The notes: generated by a model not told the origin, from the letters alone. A stretch of 64,000 nucleotides of DNA from Rhodopseudomonas sp. P2A-2r (GCF_026015985.1 NZ_CP110389.1:3752001-3816000); one strand, 5' to 3'. Shown: positions 38,213 to 50,680, counted from the stretch's first letter. Program-made: numbers and translations.

Positions 38213-39095
38213 CTATTCCGCCTGTGCGGCCGATATCAGCCCGGTTTTTCTGGATTTGTTGACTAGATACGAGAGGAAAGCGGAGCATGCTCCGATCATG
38301 AACAGCGCGTCTGCTTCGTCGACCGCTGGAGCCTCCTTTTCGAGAAGCGGGTGGCGGATGCCCTGCTCGTCGCTCGAAAATCCATAAATGGCCAGAAACC
38401 CCTTCTTCAGGGCACTATGTAGATTTGTTTTTAGCTCAAGCTTCGAGAGGGCTTTGCTGAAGTCTCCGCTCGGCTCCATCACCCTCACGGCGGATTCTAC
38501 TGCATGGATACTCTCACGCACGCTGTCGGAAAATTCACCAGCACTGAGCGCGACGCTAGCCGTCCTCAAGTGTTCTCTAGCTCCAACCAATCCTGCTAAT
38601 TTGAGGCTTGCAAACGCTTCGCTGACCGTCCTTGCATCTTCCTCGGATCCAATAGGGCACAAAACGTCACCGTCCATCACGCGATATGCGGAACGGCAGT
38701 AGCGCAGCCTCGAGATCGAGCTGTTTGGAAAATTCGGCGGATGGTTTCTTCCGTAAGACGAATTGCAGCCAGCCGTAGATGTCCAGATAATTCCCCTTTT
38801 CGAAAACCAACTTGACCGGCACAACTGCATCTTTGAAGCGGTTTGAGAATTCGTCTGCAGGCAGATGGTTGTGAAAAATGTGGACGGTCTTGAGCACGCC
38901 TGTCCATGGTGTACCGACGTAAGTGTACGTGTCGCGGTGCGACGTCTTATCAAGCAGATCGAAAATGAAACTCCAAAGAACAGCTCTTAGCTCCTGCGTG
39001 ACTTCGGATCGCTGCAGCTGGGAGGGTAAAGCCTGGGCGCCTTCCGCTTGGGCAAAAGTCAAAGCTCTTCGGCGCGCTATTTCATCGTCGCTCAC
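38213..39095 (-). pseudogene. AbiJ-NTD4-like abortive-infection type protein, one frameshift
   Basis: GTG 39095 with CGGAG upstream. The first part, ALTFAQAEGAQALPSQLQRS and LRAVLWSFIFDLLDK, resembles the AbiJ N-terminal domain 4. A one-base shift near 38695 joins LEAALLPFRI to AYRVMDGDVLCPIGSEEDAR. The C-terminal part has SVRESIHAVESAVRVMEPSG and NLHSALKKGFLAIYGFSSDE, then HPLLEKEAPAVDEADALFMI, the usual partner domain. Joined length about 294 residues. AbiJ-type genes are linked to phage defence. The neighbourhood is AT-richer, which suggests transfer. Confidence 0.68.
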
Positions 39096-39347
39096 GTCGA
39101 ACTCCGAATTTAACGAGTGTACGTTGAAGTGTGCATAAAAATTTTTTGAAATTAAAATGTCTTTTAAAATCAGATAGATAAGCAAGATTTTGGCGGAGGG
39201 AGAGGAGCTTGGGTCGAACCTTCTCCGCGTAAACCAGCGTCCCCGAGCCGCAGAACGGCGTCCTCCGAGCCCTATTGAAATCCGGTCTGGCTGGGTTCCC
39301 GATCCAAACGGCCTGTTTGGAGGTACGGTTTTCATCCGTGCGGCGGA

Positions 39348-39815
39348 TTAGCCCGCGCCGCGCATTTTTTCCTGATGCGGGAGCTTCATGGGATAGGATT
39401 GCTCCGTAATGCGACCCGTCGGACGGGAGCTCAGACCCTTCCAAAGGTTGTTTTTCTTCGGTTTCCGCGGTTTGGCTGTCTTTTCAATGGGAAGCGAAAC
39501 CTGAACCGCCGCCGCGAACGCCAGTCGAAGGCGCTCGTCGGGAATACGCGCCAGATGCTGGTGAAGCAAACAGGTGCGGCGCTCATCGGGCTCGCCAATT
39601 ATTGCTTGGCAGATTCCCACACTTGTTCTTTGAAAGAAATTAAAACATCTATCGAGATGCGGGTAAGCGATTCCATGCTTGTCGAGCTCAGCGGCCACCG
39701 CAAGCAAGACCAGCTTGTCTTCGTTCTGCAAAGTCACGGCAAATCGCAGCGAGGCGAGCAGCCACGAGCGCAGCGCAATAGGCAGGTTGTCTTCTTCTAA
39801 TGCTTTAGCCGGCAT
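39348..39815 (-). CDS. hypothetical protein
   Basis: About 155 residues from ATG 39815 (MPAKALEEDNLPIALRSWLL). Predicted mostly helical with a Lys/Pro-rich stretch (EKTAKPRKPKKNN) towards the end. No family recognised. Between the AbiJ-like gene and corA on the same strand. Confidence 0.45.
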   Translation of the reverse strand: MPAKALEEDNLPIALRSWLLASLRFAVTLQNEDKLVLLAVAAELDKHGIAYPHLDRCFNFFQRTSVGICQAIIGEPDERRTCLLHQHLARIPDERLRLAFAAAVQVSLPIEKTAKPRKPKKNNLWKGLSSRPTGRITEQSYPMKLPHQEKMRGAG

Positions 39816-39950
39816 GCTGCTCACTAATAGATAGTCTCGACTGTATTCTTGCCATTAGGCCGCGATGTCTTCGTCGGATCGGATTCTTGCTATTCGACCT
39901 GTCATTCCTGCTCTCGCGGAGCAGACCGTGCACTTCTGAGACTTTCGATA

Positions 39951-40961
39951 TCACAACCAGCCGTAGTGCCGAAATCTGAAATAGAGTACCGAGCATGCCG
40001 AAACGATGCCAGCCACCACGATGTAGTAGCCGTATTCCCATTTCAACTCGGGCATGTGTTCGAAGTTCATTCCGTAAATGCCCGCAACTGCCGTCGGCAC
40101 AGCAAGGATTGCTGCCCAAGCCGCCAGACGCCGGGTGATTTCCGTCTGCTGCGTCTGGCCGGACATCAGGCTGGCCTCGAAGGCGAACGCAAGAACCTCT
40201 CGGAGGGAATCTATTTCTTCCTGTGCCCGCTTCACATGGTCGGAAACATCCCTGAAGAGCGGCAGCATCTCCGCATCGATCGACAAGCTTTCCGCATGTT
40301 CGAGGCGTCGACACACCTCTGCCAGGGGCCCGATTGCTCTACGCAACCTCAGCAGATCCCGGCGCAACTTGTATAGCCGTTCGAACTGCGCGGTCCGCAA
40401 CGGCTTGTTAAGTACTATTGCCTCCAAAGCATCGACTTCAGTCCAGATCGTCTCAATGACTGGACTGTAATTGTCTACGATGAAGTCCAGTATCGCGTAA
40501 AGAATGTAATCTTCCCCGTGCTTCAAGACCGTCGGGCATGATTCGCAACGCTCACGGACGGGAGCGTGTGACGTCGATGCGCCATGGCGCACCGACACGA
40601 CGTATCCGTGCCCGATGAAGATGTGCGTTTCGCCAAATGCGATATGCCCGTCCATCAGCTGTGCTGTACGCGCGACGACAAACAGCGAGTCTCCGTACTG
40701 CTCGATCTTGGGATACTGATGCGCCTTCTCGGCGTCCTCAATTGCCATGGGATGAAGACCGAGCTGATCCTGAACGCGCGCCAAAAGGTCGGCACCAGGT
40801 TCAAGCAGACCGATCCAGACAACGTGACCATCCTTGCTCGACCATTTTCCCGCCTCTTCGATCCGAACGTCATCGATCTTTTTGCCGAAAGCGTATACGC
40901 TGGAGGCAACAACGCCAGGCTCCGGCACCGTGATCTTGGAGCGATTTGTCATGGCGTCCAT
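39951..40961 (-). CDS. corA: magnesium/cobalt transporter CorA
   Basis: 336 residues from ATG 40961 (GGAGA upstream). The large cytoplasmic N-terminal domain is followed by the first transmembrane helix ending in the selectivity motif YGMNFEHMPEL and a second helix near the C-terminus (YYIVVAGIVSACSVLYFRFR). All expected CorA parts are present. A Mg2+ channel of the inner membrane; its position near ptsN and kdp suggests a cation-homeostasis region. Confidence 0.92.
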   Translation of the reverse strand: MDAMTNRSKITVPEPGVVASSVYAFGKKIDDVRIEEAGKWSSKDGHVVWIGLLEPGADLLARVQDQLGLHPMAIEDAEKAHQYPKIEQYGDSLFVVARTAQLMDGHIAFGETHIFIGHGYVVSVRHGASTSHAPVRERCESCPTVLKHGEDYILYAILDFIVDNYSPVIETIWTEVDALEAIVLNKPLRTAQFERLYKLRRDLLRLRRAIGPLAEVCRRLEHAESLSIDAEMLPLFRDVSDHVKRAQEEIDSLREVLAFAFEASLMSGQTQQTEITRRLAAWAAILAVPTAVAGIYGMNFEHMPELKWEYGYYIVVAGIVSACSVLYFRFRHYGWL

Positions 40962-41048
40962 CGCGCATCTCCATTCGCAAAGCACTTGCTTCTTATTGCT
41001 GTAAAACGAGCAGCAGATCGATTGTCGCGGGCCGTAAAAATCTGGCCA

Positions 41049-41495
41049 CTACGCGGTCAATACGGAATACAAACCGGATGTGTCACTGGCCCGCCTGAGC
41101 AGCCTCAGGGTTTCCTCATCCCTCAGCTTTCGCGCCACGCATGCAAGCGCATGAAGCGGCCTGCATTCGGCTCCATCGGGCAGCAGAAGCACGAACACCA
41201 GATCAACTGGAAGATCATCGACGGCCCCGTAGTCAATGGGCCTCTCAAGCCGCGCAAAATGAGCAACTGGCTCCTTAAGCTGGGACATGCGCGCGTGCGG
41301 CAGAGCGACACCGTTCCCCGTCCCCGTTCCGCCTAGCCGCTCCCTTTCTTCCAGGCCGGACGCGATGACATTAGCAGAGACGCATGTCGATTTCGCAATT
41401 ATCCGTGCAAGGCCATGCAGCAGCGCCAGCTTGTGATGAGCTGCCCTGAAATTAATCGAAACGTCGACCGGCGATAGAAATTCGTTAACGCGCAT
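41049..41495 (-). CDS. ptsN: PTS IIA-type nitrogen-regulatory protein (PtsN-like)
   Basis: 148 residues from ATG 41495 (MRVNEFLSPVDVSINFRAAH). The phosphorylated histidine lies in GVALPHARMSQL, with the expected context ERERLGGTGTGNG. C-terminal ALACVARKLRDEETLRLLRR is standard. EIIA-Ntr proteins regulate potassium transport; in E. coli dephosphorylated PtsN binds KdpD. This copy lies less than 1 kb from kdpE and looks like a paralog dedicated to ion transport. Confidence 0.85.
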   Translation of the reverse strand: MRVNEFLSPVDVSINFRAAHHKLALLHGLARIIAKSTCVSANVIASGLEERERLGGTGTGNGVALPHARMSQLKEPVAHFARLERPIDYGAVDDLPVDLVFVLLLPDGAECRPLHALACVARKLRDEETLRLLRRASDTSGLYSVLTA

Positions 41496-41803
41496 GCTAG
41501 TCCCAAATGAAGCCACGGTGCCGCACTGCCGACCGACTCGCGATGCGGCAGGCACTGCACTTGCCACTCACGGCATAGGAATTCGAGGTGATTGCCGCTA
41601 CGAATTCATAGGAATGTTCGGATGGGTCCACTCCCGCGCCGGGCGTCTTTATGAACTCGAGGCCAAATTATATGGAATACTTATTTCATCGCCGTCTGGC
41701 TCACCTGCCAATCTTCGATCAGCGGGTCCATCATGCCGTCCAATCAAACCTCAGGCGGCCCGGCGAAATTTGCAGCTCGGCCAGCATAGAGACGGTTGCT
41801 GTG

Positions 41804-42076
41804 ATGATATCGAGGGCATCTTCAAGCGTGACAAGAGTTGGCGCCCGTTTCGTACTGCGTTTTGCTATCCTCTTCGGATTCGCATCTTTGACGGGCGTCG
41901 ATTTCGTCAAAAGCTTTGTCCCGCTGCTCTGGATGGCCACGATGCTCTGCGCGGTCGTTGCAGCGCTTCGAAAAGAGACTCCCTTGGATAATTCGTTGAA
42001 CCATTGGGACGAGGCGGCCATTTTTGGGGCGCTTTGCTGCTTAGCGTCCGCGATCAACACCTCTATGCTGCAATAG
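41804..42076 (+). CDS. small membrane protein, paralog of 51285-51548
   Basis: 90 residues. Two hydrophobic segments (FVLRFAILFGFASLTG and FVPLLWMATMLCAVVAAL) and a conserved end, WDEAAIFGALCCLAS. It shares ARF..R....FAS...............LLWM and R.E.PL..SL..WDEAA with the protein at 51285-51548. Function unknown; paralogs sit on both sides of kdp. Confidence 0.65.
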   Translation: MISRASSSVTRVGARFVLRFAILFGFASLTGVDFVKSFVPLLWMATMLCAVVAALRKETPLDNSLNHWDEAAIFGALCCLASAINTSMLQ

Positions 42077-42083
42077 GCCGACC

Positions 42084-42242
42084 ATGAAAAGCGCATCTGC
42101 ACCTGGCATCCTGTACAAAGTCTCTCGGTGGTGGGCCGAAACCCATGACCGTAGACAGGAAGCAGAACTCGCCTTGGCATTGGCCATCGTCGCGGCGGCG
42201 GTCATCACGGCGAGCTTGAAATCCGTCTTCGAGCGTCTATAG
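42084..42242 (+). CDS. 52-residue small membrane protein
   Basis: ATG 42084, 7 bp after the previous stop. MKSASAPGILYKVSRWWAET, then one transmembrane helix LALALAIVAAAVITASL, stop TAG 42240-42242. It converges on kdpE, 11 bp away. Function unknown. Confidence 0.55.
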   Translation: MKSASAPGILYKVSRWWAETHDRRQEAELALALAIVAAAVITASLKSVFERL

Positions 42243-42253
42243 AACCGCCGAAT

Positions 42254-42943
42254 CTAGTCTGACGGACGCAGCCGATAGCCGATGCCGGTTTCGGTCAACA
42301 CGAAGTATGGCCTCTCCGGATCGATCTCGATTTTCTGCCGGAGTTGCCGCACGTACACCCGGAGGTACTGGGCGTCGGTCACCTCATCCCAAAGTTCCTC
42401 GAGCAGAAAGCGGTGAGTCAACACCTTGCCGGCATGCTGCACCAGCACGCGAAGCAGTTCGTATTCCTTCGGCGACAGTTTGATATCCTTGTCGCTGACC
42501 TTGACGAGACGGCGGACCAGATCGACCGACAACTCGCCGGACTTGAACACCGGGCGTTCGCCATGCACCTGCAATTGATGCCGCAATGCTGCGCGCATAC
42601 GCGCCAGCAGCTCGTCCATCCCGAACGGCTTTGTCAGATAATCGTCGGCACCGAGATCCAGCGCCTGCACCTTGCCCGCCTCGTCGCCGCGGCTCGACAG
42701 CACCACGATGGGCACGCTGTCATTGCGGGCGCGGATCATGCGCAGCAGATCGTGGCCCTGGATGTCGGGCAGGCCGAGATCGAGGATGATCAGCGCCGGA
42801 TCCTGCGCTAGCAGTTCCAGCGCCAGCTTGCCGTTGCTGGCCTCCAGAATGTCGTAACCCTGGGTGCTGAGGCCCATGCGCAGCAGCTTGCGGATCGGCG
42901 GCTCGTCGTCGATGACGAGAACCTTGATGGCGGCGGCATTCAT
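42254..42943 (-). CDS. kdpE: response regulator KdpE
   Basis: 229 residues. OmpR type: receiver with phospho-acceptor Asp in LIILDLGLPDIQGHDL and Lys in DYLTKPFGMDELLARMRAAL, then winged-helix DNA-binding domain (LSPKEYELLRVLVQHAGKVL, VRQLRQKIE). Start overlaps the kdpD stop (ATGA). It activates kdpFABC under potassium limitation or osmotic stress. Confidence 0.95.
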   Translation of the reverse strand: MNAAAIKVLVIDDEPPIRKLLRMGLSTQGYDILEASNGKLALELLAQDPALIILDLGLPDIQGHDLLRMIRARNDSVPIVVLSSRGDEAGKVQALDLGADDYLTKPFGMDELLARMRAALRHQLQVHGERPVFKSGELSVDLVRRLVKVSDKDIKLSPKEYELLRVLVQHAGKVLTHRFLLEELWDEVTDAQYLRVYVRQLRQKIEIDPERPYFVLTETGIGYRLRPSD

Positions 42944-45660
42944 GCGGCGGTGTCCAGGGCTTCGGTGGCCGGCGGGATCGGCAGCCGGATGATCATGGCG
43001 GCGCCGCTGCGGTCGGTGCGGTTGGTAGCCGCAATCGTGCCGTGCATGGCCTCGATGAAGCCGCGCGAGATCGCCAGCCCGAGCCCAGTCCCGGCGCGGA
43101 CGTGATCGCCCTTCTGCACGCGATAGAATTTGTCAAACACGTGCTCGAGATCGTTGGGCGGAATGCCCGCGCCCTCGTCGAGAATCTGCAGCACCACGGA
43201 ATCCTTGTCGCGCTGCGCCCGGATCGTGATCGCAGTGCCTTGCGGCGCGTATTTGGCGGCATTGTCGAGCAGGTTGAACAGCACCTGTTCGAACAGCACG
43301 GCATCCAGTTCCAGCATCGGCGGATCGGTCGCGAGTTCGAGGTTGACCTTGTGATCGCCCAGAATCTTGCTGGCGCGGCGAAGGGCACTGCCGACGATCT
43401 CGCCGAGATCGTGCAGCGCGCTGTTGGGCACGATGGCGCCGGCTTCCAGCTTGGTCATGTCCAGCAGGTTCGCGATGAAGCGGTTGAGTCGCTCGGATTC
43501 GTCGATGATGGTACCGAGAAGCTCGGTCTTCTCCGTGTCGCTCAGTTTCGTCGCGAGGTCCCGCAGCGTGCCGGCGGCACCGAGCACCGAAGCCAGCGGC
43601 GTCTTCAGGTCGTGCGAGATCGAGGTCAGCAGCGCCTGGCGCAGCCGGTCGGATTCGATGCTGCGCTGGGCGCGGTCCATGTCCTCCACCAGTTGCACGC
43701 GTTCGATGGCCAGCGCGCCCTGATCGACCAGCGCGTCGAGCAGCCGGCGCTGGTCCGGCGTCAGCAGCGGTCCGGTGCGGTCGTCATCGATGCCGATCAC
43801 GCCGATCGGCCCGCGCCCGGTGCGCATCGGCAGGAACAGTCGCTTGGCGCCCGGCAAGGTGTCCGAGCCCCGCCCGGCCGGGCGATCATTGGCCCACGCC
43901 CAGTTGGCGGCGGCGAGATCGGCCTTGTCGAGTTCGTCCTCCGGCGGATAGCCGGCCTTCACGGTGATGACGCCCTGCTCGGGCAGCAGCAGCACCACGC
44001 GCACCCTGAGCATCAGCGCGGTCTGGTAGGCGGTCGCCCACAGTACGTCGTCCATGGCTGCCGTGCCCGCCAGCTTGCGGCTGAAGGCGTAGAGCGATTC
44101 AGTGGTCCGCACCCGCCCCATCGCCGCCACCGCCTGGCTGCGCACCCGCGCTGCCAGATTCGATACAAGCAGCGCGATCAGCATGAAGAAGAAGAACGCC
44201 GCCACATTGGTCGGCTCGGTGATGGTGAAGGTATGGACCGGCGGCAGGAAGAAGAAATTGTAGCACAGCGACGCCACCACGCTGGCCAGCAGCGACGGCC
44301 AAAGCCCGTAGCGCACGGCCACGCTGACCACGGCGGTGAGGAACACCAGATCGACGTTCTCGATGCCGAACATCGGCTGGATCAGCTTGGCGACGCCGAG
44401 CGCCACCGCGACAATGGCCAGCGCGGCGAGATAGGGTTTTGGATCGAACGGCTCGCTGCGCTCGGCCGCCTGCACCGACTTCTTCGCCACGGCGCCCGCG
44501 GCGGCATCGCCGGCGATGACATGCACGCTGATGTTTCCGGCGCGCCGTACCAGGTCGTGCACCACGGAGCCGCGCAGCAGCTCGAACATCCACGACCGCG
44601 ACGCCTTTCCAGTCACGATCTGGGTGACGTTGTTGGCTCGCGCGAAGCCCAGCACGTCGTCGGCAATGCGCCGCCCGGCGCCGGGGATGGTCAGCGCTTC
44701 GGCGCCCAGCGCCTCCGCCAGTCGCAGCGTGTCGGCGAGCCGGTCGCGCTGCTCCTCGGTGAGCTGCAGGCTGCGCCTTGTCTCGATGCTGATCGCGCTC
44801 CATGGCGCGTGCAGCCGGTCGGCGAGGCGCTTGGTATAGCGCACGAGGCCAGCAGCACGCGGGTCCTCGCTGACGCACACCAGGATGCGCTCGCCGGCGG
44901 CCCAGGGGCCGGCGATCGCATTGGCCTGCATGTGGGTGAGCAATTGCTCGTCGACCCGGTCGGCCGTGCGGCGCAGCGACATTTCGCGCAAGGCAGTGAG
45001 ATTGCCGGGCGAGAAATAATGCTCGAGCGCCCGCTCGGCCTGCCGGGGCACATAGACCTTGCCTTCCTTCAGACGCTGGATCAGGTCGTCCGGCGTGAGG
45101 TCGATCAGTTCGATGGCATCGGCGCCGTCAAATACCGAGTCCGGCACCGTCTCGCGCACCCTCACATGGGTAATCTGCGCGACGACGTCGTTGAGGCTCT
45201 CGATATGCTGGATATTGACGGCGGTGTAGACGTCAATGCCGTGGCTCAGCAATTCCTGCACGTCGAGGTAACGCTTGGGATGCCGGCTTCCCGGCGCATT
45301 GGTATGGGCGAGTTCGTCGACCAAAGCGATTTGAGGATGCCGGGCGATCAGTGCGTCAAGATCCATCTCCTCGAGATGCTGATCCTTGTAGTCGAACTTG
45401 CGCCGCGGGATCACTTCCAGCCCGTCCAGCAGCGCCTCGGTCTCGGCGCGGCCGTGGGTTTCCACCACGCCGACCACCACATCGACGCCGGCCTTGCGTT
45501 TGGCATGCGCGCTCTGCAGCATCTCGTAGGTCTTGCCGACGCCCGGGGCAGCGCCGACGAAGATCTTCAGCCGCCCTGTCCCATTGTCCTCCCGCCGGGC
45601 CGCTTCCAGCAGCGCTTCCGGCGAGGGTCGATGTTCACTGTCGCGGCGCTGATTTGCCAT
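42940..45660 (-). CDS. kdpD: sensor histidine kinase KdpD
   Basis: 906 residues. N-terminal KdpD domain with Walker A GAAPGVGKTYEML, then a universal-stress-like domain, four transmembrane segments (about 400-500), a GAF domain, the HisKA domain SISHDLKTPLASVLGAAGTL with the phospho-accepting His, and the ATPase domain (NLLDNAAKYAPQG, GAGIPPNDLEHVFDKFYR, GTGLGLAISRGF). Complete and normal in length. Confidence 0.96.
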   Translation of the reverse strand: MANQRRDSEHRPSPEALLEAARREDNGTGRLKIFVGAAPGVGKTYEMLQSAHAKRKAGVDVVVGVVETHGRAETEALLDGLEVIPRRKFDYKDQHLEEMDLDALIARHPQIALVDELAHTNAPGSRHPKRYLDVQELLSHGIDVYTAVNIQHIESLNDVVAQITHVRVRETVPDSVFDGADAIELIDLTPDDLIQRLKEGKVYVPRQAERALEHYFSPGNLTALREMSLRRTADRVDEQLLTHMQANAIAGPWAAGERILVCVSEDPRAAGLVRYTKRLADRLHAPWSAISIETRRSLQLTEEQRDRLADTLRLAEALGAEALTIPGAGRRIADDVLGFARANNVTQIVTGKASRSWMFELLRGSVVHDLVRRAGNISVHVIAGDAAAGAVAKKSVQAAERSEPFDPKPYLAALAIVAVALGVAKLIQPMFGIENVDLVFLTAVVSVAVRYGLWPSLLASVVASLCYNFFFLPPVHTFTITEPTNVAAFFFFMLIALLVSNLAARVRSQAVAAMGRVRTTESLYAFSRKLAGTAAMDDVLWATAYQTALMLRVRVVLLLPEQGVITVKAGYPPEDELDKADLAAANWAWANDRPAGRGSDTLPGAKRLFLPMRTGRGPIGVIGIDDDRTGPLLTPDQRRLLDALVDQGALAIERVQLVEDMDRAQRSIESDRLRQALLTSISHDLKTPLASVLGAAGTLRDLATKLSDTEKTELLGTIIDESERLNRFIANLLDMTKLEAGAIVPNSALHDLGEIVGSALRRASKILGDHKVNLELATDPPMLELDAVLFEQVLFNLLDNAAKYAPQGTAITIRAQRDKDSVVLQILDEGAGIPPNDLEHVFDKFYRVQKGDHVRAGTGLGLAISRGFIEAMHGTIAATNRTDRSGAAMIIRLPIPPATEALDTAA

Positions 45661-45700
45661 ACGGCTTTATAGTCTCCGCGCCCGGCCGGGGCCAGCCGGG

Positions 45701-46314
45701 CTATTTCGCCGCCGCGTCCAGCGCGAGATTCAGCGCCAGCACGTTGACACGGGGCTCGCCGAGCAGGCCGCCGAAGCGGCCTTCGGTCTGCGCCGTCACC
45801 AGCGCGCGAATCCTTTCTTCCGGCAGTTTTCGCGCCTTGGCGACGCGCGGCACCTGGAATAGTGCACCCTCCGGCGAGATGTTCGGGTCGAGCCCGGAGC
45901 CCGAGGTGGTGACGAGATCAACCGGCACCGGCATCGACGGGTTTTCCGCCTTCAGCTTTGCCACATCTTCCTTGATGCGGTCGTTCAGCGCCTGGCTCGT
46001 CGGGCCGAGGTTGGAGCCCATCGAGTTCACGGCGTTATAGGGCGCCGGCACCGTCTTGGTGGCATCCTTCGGGTCCGGGCCGAGGGTCGCCGAGGGACGA
46101 CCGTGGAAATACTCGTCGGTGGTGAATTCCTGGCCGATCAGCGTGGAGCCAACCACCTTGCCGTCACGTTCCAGTAGGCTACCCTCCGCCTGCTTCGGGA
46201 AGACCGCTCCGGCGATCCCGGTCATGGCGAGCGGATAGGCGGCGCCGGTGATGACGGTGAGCGCCAGCAGGATGACGATGGCGGGACGGATTTCTTTCAA
46301 CATGATGTATCTCC

Positions 46315-46318
<4 letters not shown>
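45701..46318 (-). CDS. kdpC: potassium-transporting ATPase subunit KdpC
   Basis: 205 residues with one N-terminal transmembrane helix ([20 protein letters not shown]) and the conserved periplasmic motifs [33 protein letters not shown] and [17 protein letters not shown]. Start overlaps the kdpB stop by 4 bp. KdpC is required for complex assembly and for ATP affinity. Confidence 0.96.
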
Positions 46319-48432
<2,114 letters not shown>

Positions 48433-48454
48433 GGATAGTACTCCGGGAGATCGA

Positions 48455-50164
48455 TCAGAACAGGGTGTGGGCGGACATCGCGAGGTGCTCGACGATCGGT
48501 CCGAGCGCGAGCGCCGGGAAGAAGGTGAGACCGCCGATGATCAGGATCACGCCAACGACCAGGCCGACGAACAGTCCGCCCGTGGTCGGCAGGGTCCCCG
48601 CCGAGGCCGGGATCGATTTTTTGGCAGCCAATGATCCCGCCAGCGCCATCGCCGGCACGATCATGAAGAACCGGCCGACGAACATTGAGCTGGCCAGCGT
48701 CAGGTTGTAGAAGAAGGTGTTGCCGGTGAGCCCGCCAAACGCCGAACCGTTATTGCCGGTCGCAGAGGTGAAGGCGTACAGCACCTCGGTGAAGCCGTGC
48801 GGGCCGGCATTGGCCATCGACGCCACCGCCGAAGGCAGCACCACCGCCACCGCGGTCCAGCCGAGATACATCAGCGGCAGCACCAGGATGGCGAGCATGG
48901 CCATCTTGACCTCCCGCGACTCGATCTTCTTGCCGACATACTCCGGCGTGCGGCCGACCATCAGGCCTGCGACGAAGATCGCCAGCACGACGAACAACAG
49001 CATGCCGTAAAGGCCAGCGCCGACGCCACCGATGATGATCTCTCCGAGTTGCATGTTGATCAGCGGGATCATGCCGCCGATCGCGGTGAAGCTGTCGTGC
49101 ATGGCATTGACCGCGCCGCACGACGCCGCCGTGGTGATGACGGCGAACAGGCTGGAGGCGACGATGCCGAAGCGGACTTCCTTGCCCTCCATGTTGCCGC
49201 CGGTCAGGCCGAGATCGGCGAGCATGCTGGTGCCGGAAGCCTCGGCGCCATAGGTGACGGCGACGCCGGCGATAAACAGCACGCCCATCACGCCCAGGAT
49301 CGCCCAGCCCTGCTTCTGGTTGCCGACCATGCGGCCAAACACGTTGGTCAAGGCCGCACCGAGCGCAAAGATCGAGATCATCTGAATGAAGTTCGACAAC
49401 GCCGTCGGGTTCTCGAACGGATGCGCCGCGTTGGCGTTGAAGAAGCCGCCACCATTGGTGCCGAGCATCTTGATCGCAACCTGGGAGGCCACCGGGCCGA
49501 CCGCGATGGTCTGCTTGGCGCCTTCAAGAGTGGTGGCGTCGACATAGGCACCGAGCGTCTGCGGCATGCCCTGCCACACCAGGAACAGCGTGTAGACGAT
49601 GCAGATCGGCAGCAGCACATAGAGCGTGCAGCGCGTCACATCGACCCAGAAATTGCCGATGGTGCGCATCGACGAGCGCGAGAAGCCGCGGATCATCGCC
49701 ACCGCGAGCGCAATTCCGGTCGCTGCCGACAGAAAATTCTGGTGCGTCAGGCCGATCATCTGGGTCAGATAGGACAGCGTGCTTTCGCCGCCGTAGTTCT
49801 GCCAGTTGGTGTTGGTGATAAAGGAGACCGCCGTGTTGAACGACAGGTCCTGCGCCACCGCCGACTGTTCGGCCGGATTGAGCGGCAGGAGCGCCTGCAG
49901 CCGCAGCACCGCATAGAGAACCAAGAAGCCCCCAACATGGAACAGCAGCATGGCCACCGTATAGGTCAGCCAGTGCTGCTCGCGTTTCTCATCGACGCCA
50001 CCCATCCAGTACAGGCCGGCCTCGACCGGCCGCAGCACCGGCGACAGGAATGTGCGCTCGCCATTGAACACGCGGGTCATGTACCAGCCGAGCGGCTTTA
50101 CCAGCGCGACGACGATCGCGCAGTACAGAAGAATTTGAATCCAGCCAACGAAAGTCATGATCAT
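48455..50164 (-). CDS. kdpA: potassium-transporting ATPase K+-binding subunit KdpA
   Basis: 569 residues, ten or so transmembrane segments. Family motifs visible include [40 protein letters not shown] and [18 protein letters not shown], three of the four selectivity-filter loops. Start 50164, 7 bp after kdpF. It forms the K+ channel-like part of the complex. Confidence 0.97.
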   Translation of the reverse strand: MIMTFVGWIQILLYCAIVVALVKPLGWYMTRVFNGERTFLSPVLRPVEAGLYWMGGVDEKREQHWLTYTVAMLLFHVGGFLVLYAVLRLQALLPLNPAEQSAVAQDLSFNTAVSFITNTNWQNYGGESTLSYLTQMIGLTHQNFLSAATGIALAVAMIRGFSRSSMRTIGNFWVDVTRCTLYVLLPICIVYTLFLVWQGMPQTLGAYVDATTLEGAKQTIAVGPVASQVAIKMLGTNGGGFFNANAAHPFENPTALSNFIQMISIFALGAALTNVFGRMVGNQKQGWAILGVMGVLFIAGVAVTYGAEASGTSMLADLGLTGGNMEGKEVRFGIVASSLFAVITTAASCGAVNAMHDSFTAIGGMIPLINMQLGEIIIGGVGAGLYGMLLFVVLAIFVAGLMVGRTPEYVGKKIESREVKMAMLAILVLPLMYLGWTAVAVVLPSAVASMANAGPHGFTEVLYAFTSATGNNGSAFGGLTGNTFFYNLTLASSMFVGRFFMIVPAMALAGSLAAKKSIPASAGTLPTTGGLFVGLVVGVILIIGGLTFFPALALGPIVEHLAMSAHTLF

Positions 50165-50171
50165 ATTCCCC

Positions 50172-50261
50172 TTAGAACCGCTCGGGACGCAGCAAAGCGT
50201 AAGTGAGGTAAAACAGCAGTCCTGCCGAGACGAGGCCGGCGAGTGTGTAGTCGAACATCAT
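50172..50261 (-). CDS. kdpF: small subunit KdpF
   Basis: 29 residues: [20 protein letters not shown] then YALLRPERF, a single helix with the typical YxLLxPExF end. Start ATG 50261 (an ATG at 50258 is equivalent). KdpF stabilises the KdpABC complex. Confidence 0.9.
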   Translation of the reverse strand: MMFDYTLAGLVSAGLLFYLTYALLRPERF

Positions 50262-50272
50262 GGTCGTTCTCC

Positions 50273-50356
50273 TCAGAGCCGTTCGCAGGCGTAGGCGTAG
50301 CCGACCGTCAGGACGAAGAAGCCCAGACCGAGCGCCAGCATCAAAATGTCCAGCAT
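50273..50356 (-). CDS. 27-residue membrane peptide upstream of kdpF
   Basis: ATG 50356 has AGGAG 6 bp upstream. It encodes MLDILMLALGLGFFVLTVGY then AYACERL, one transmembrane helix with a short charged end. It is 11 bp from kdpF and on the same strand, so it should be cotranslated with kdp. It is similar in layout to KdpF but not in sequence; possibly a second small subunit. Confidence 0.65.
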   Translation of the reverse strand: MLDILMLALGLGFFVLTVGYAYACERL

Positions 50357-50562
50357 GAGTTGCTCCTGTTGCGAGATGTTTCGGGGCATCATCACAGCCC
50401 GCGAGTTGAAGACCTTGCGCCACATCAACCTGCGGGCGAATTCGATCCCGCGGCGATCCATTGGCATGGTGATCAAGTGCCACCCGGCGCATAGGTTTTC
50501 GAGACGGCGGGGTGGGCGAACTTATAGGAATCCCATAAAGACGCGCGGGGGGCAGCGATGCG

Positions 50563-50680
50563 GACCGTCATCGCGAGCCGACGGGTCCGGCTTCGCCGGC
50601 CCGATGATGAACTCCGCGAAGCAATCCGGAAGCCACAAGCAAGACTGGATTGCCTTGTCGATTCCTCACAATGACGGTCA
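50563..50680. repeat. dispersed palindromic intergenic repeat, copy 1
   Basis: About 118 bp whose ends are imperfect inverted repeats (GACCGTCATCGCGAG and CTCACAATGACGGTC). The inside (CTTCGCCGGCCCGATGATGA, ACTCCGCGAAGCAATCC) recurs in the opposite orientation at 53042-53160. REP/MITE-like element between the kdp promoter and the next gene. Confidence 0.7.

Noticed and set aside
43042..45672. An 876-codon open frame antisense to kdpD
   Set aside because: It mirrors kdpD codon by codon in high-GC DNA; its translation is His/Arg/Gln-rich with no family sequence.
48797..50206. A 469-codon open frame antisense to kdpA
   Set aside because: High-GC shadow of kdpA with no recognisable protein features.
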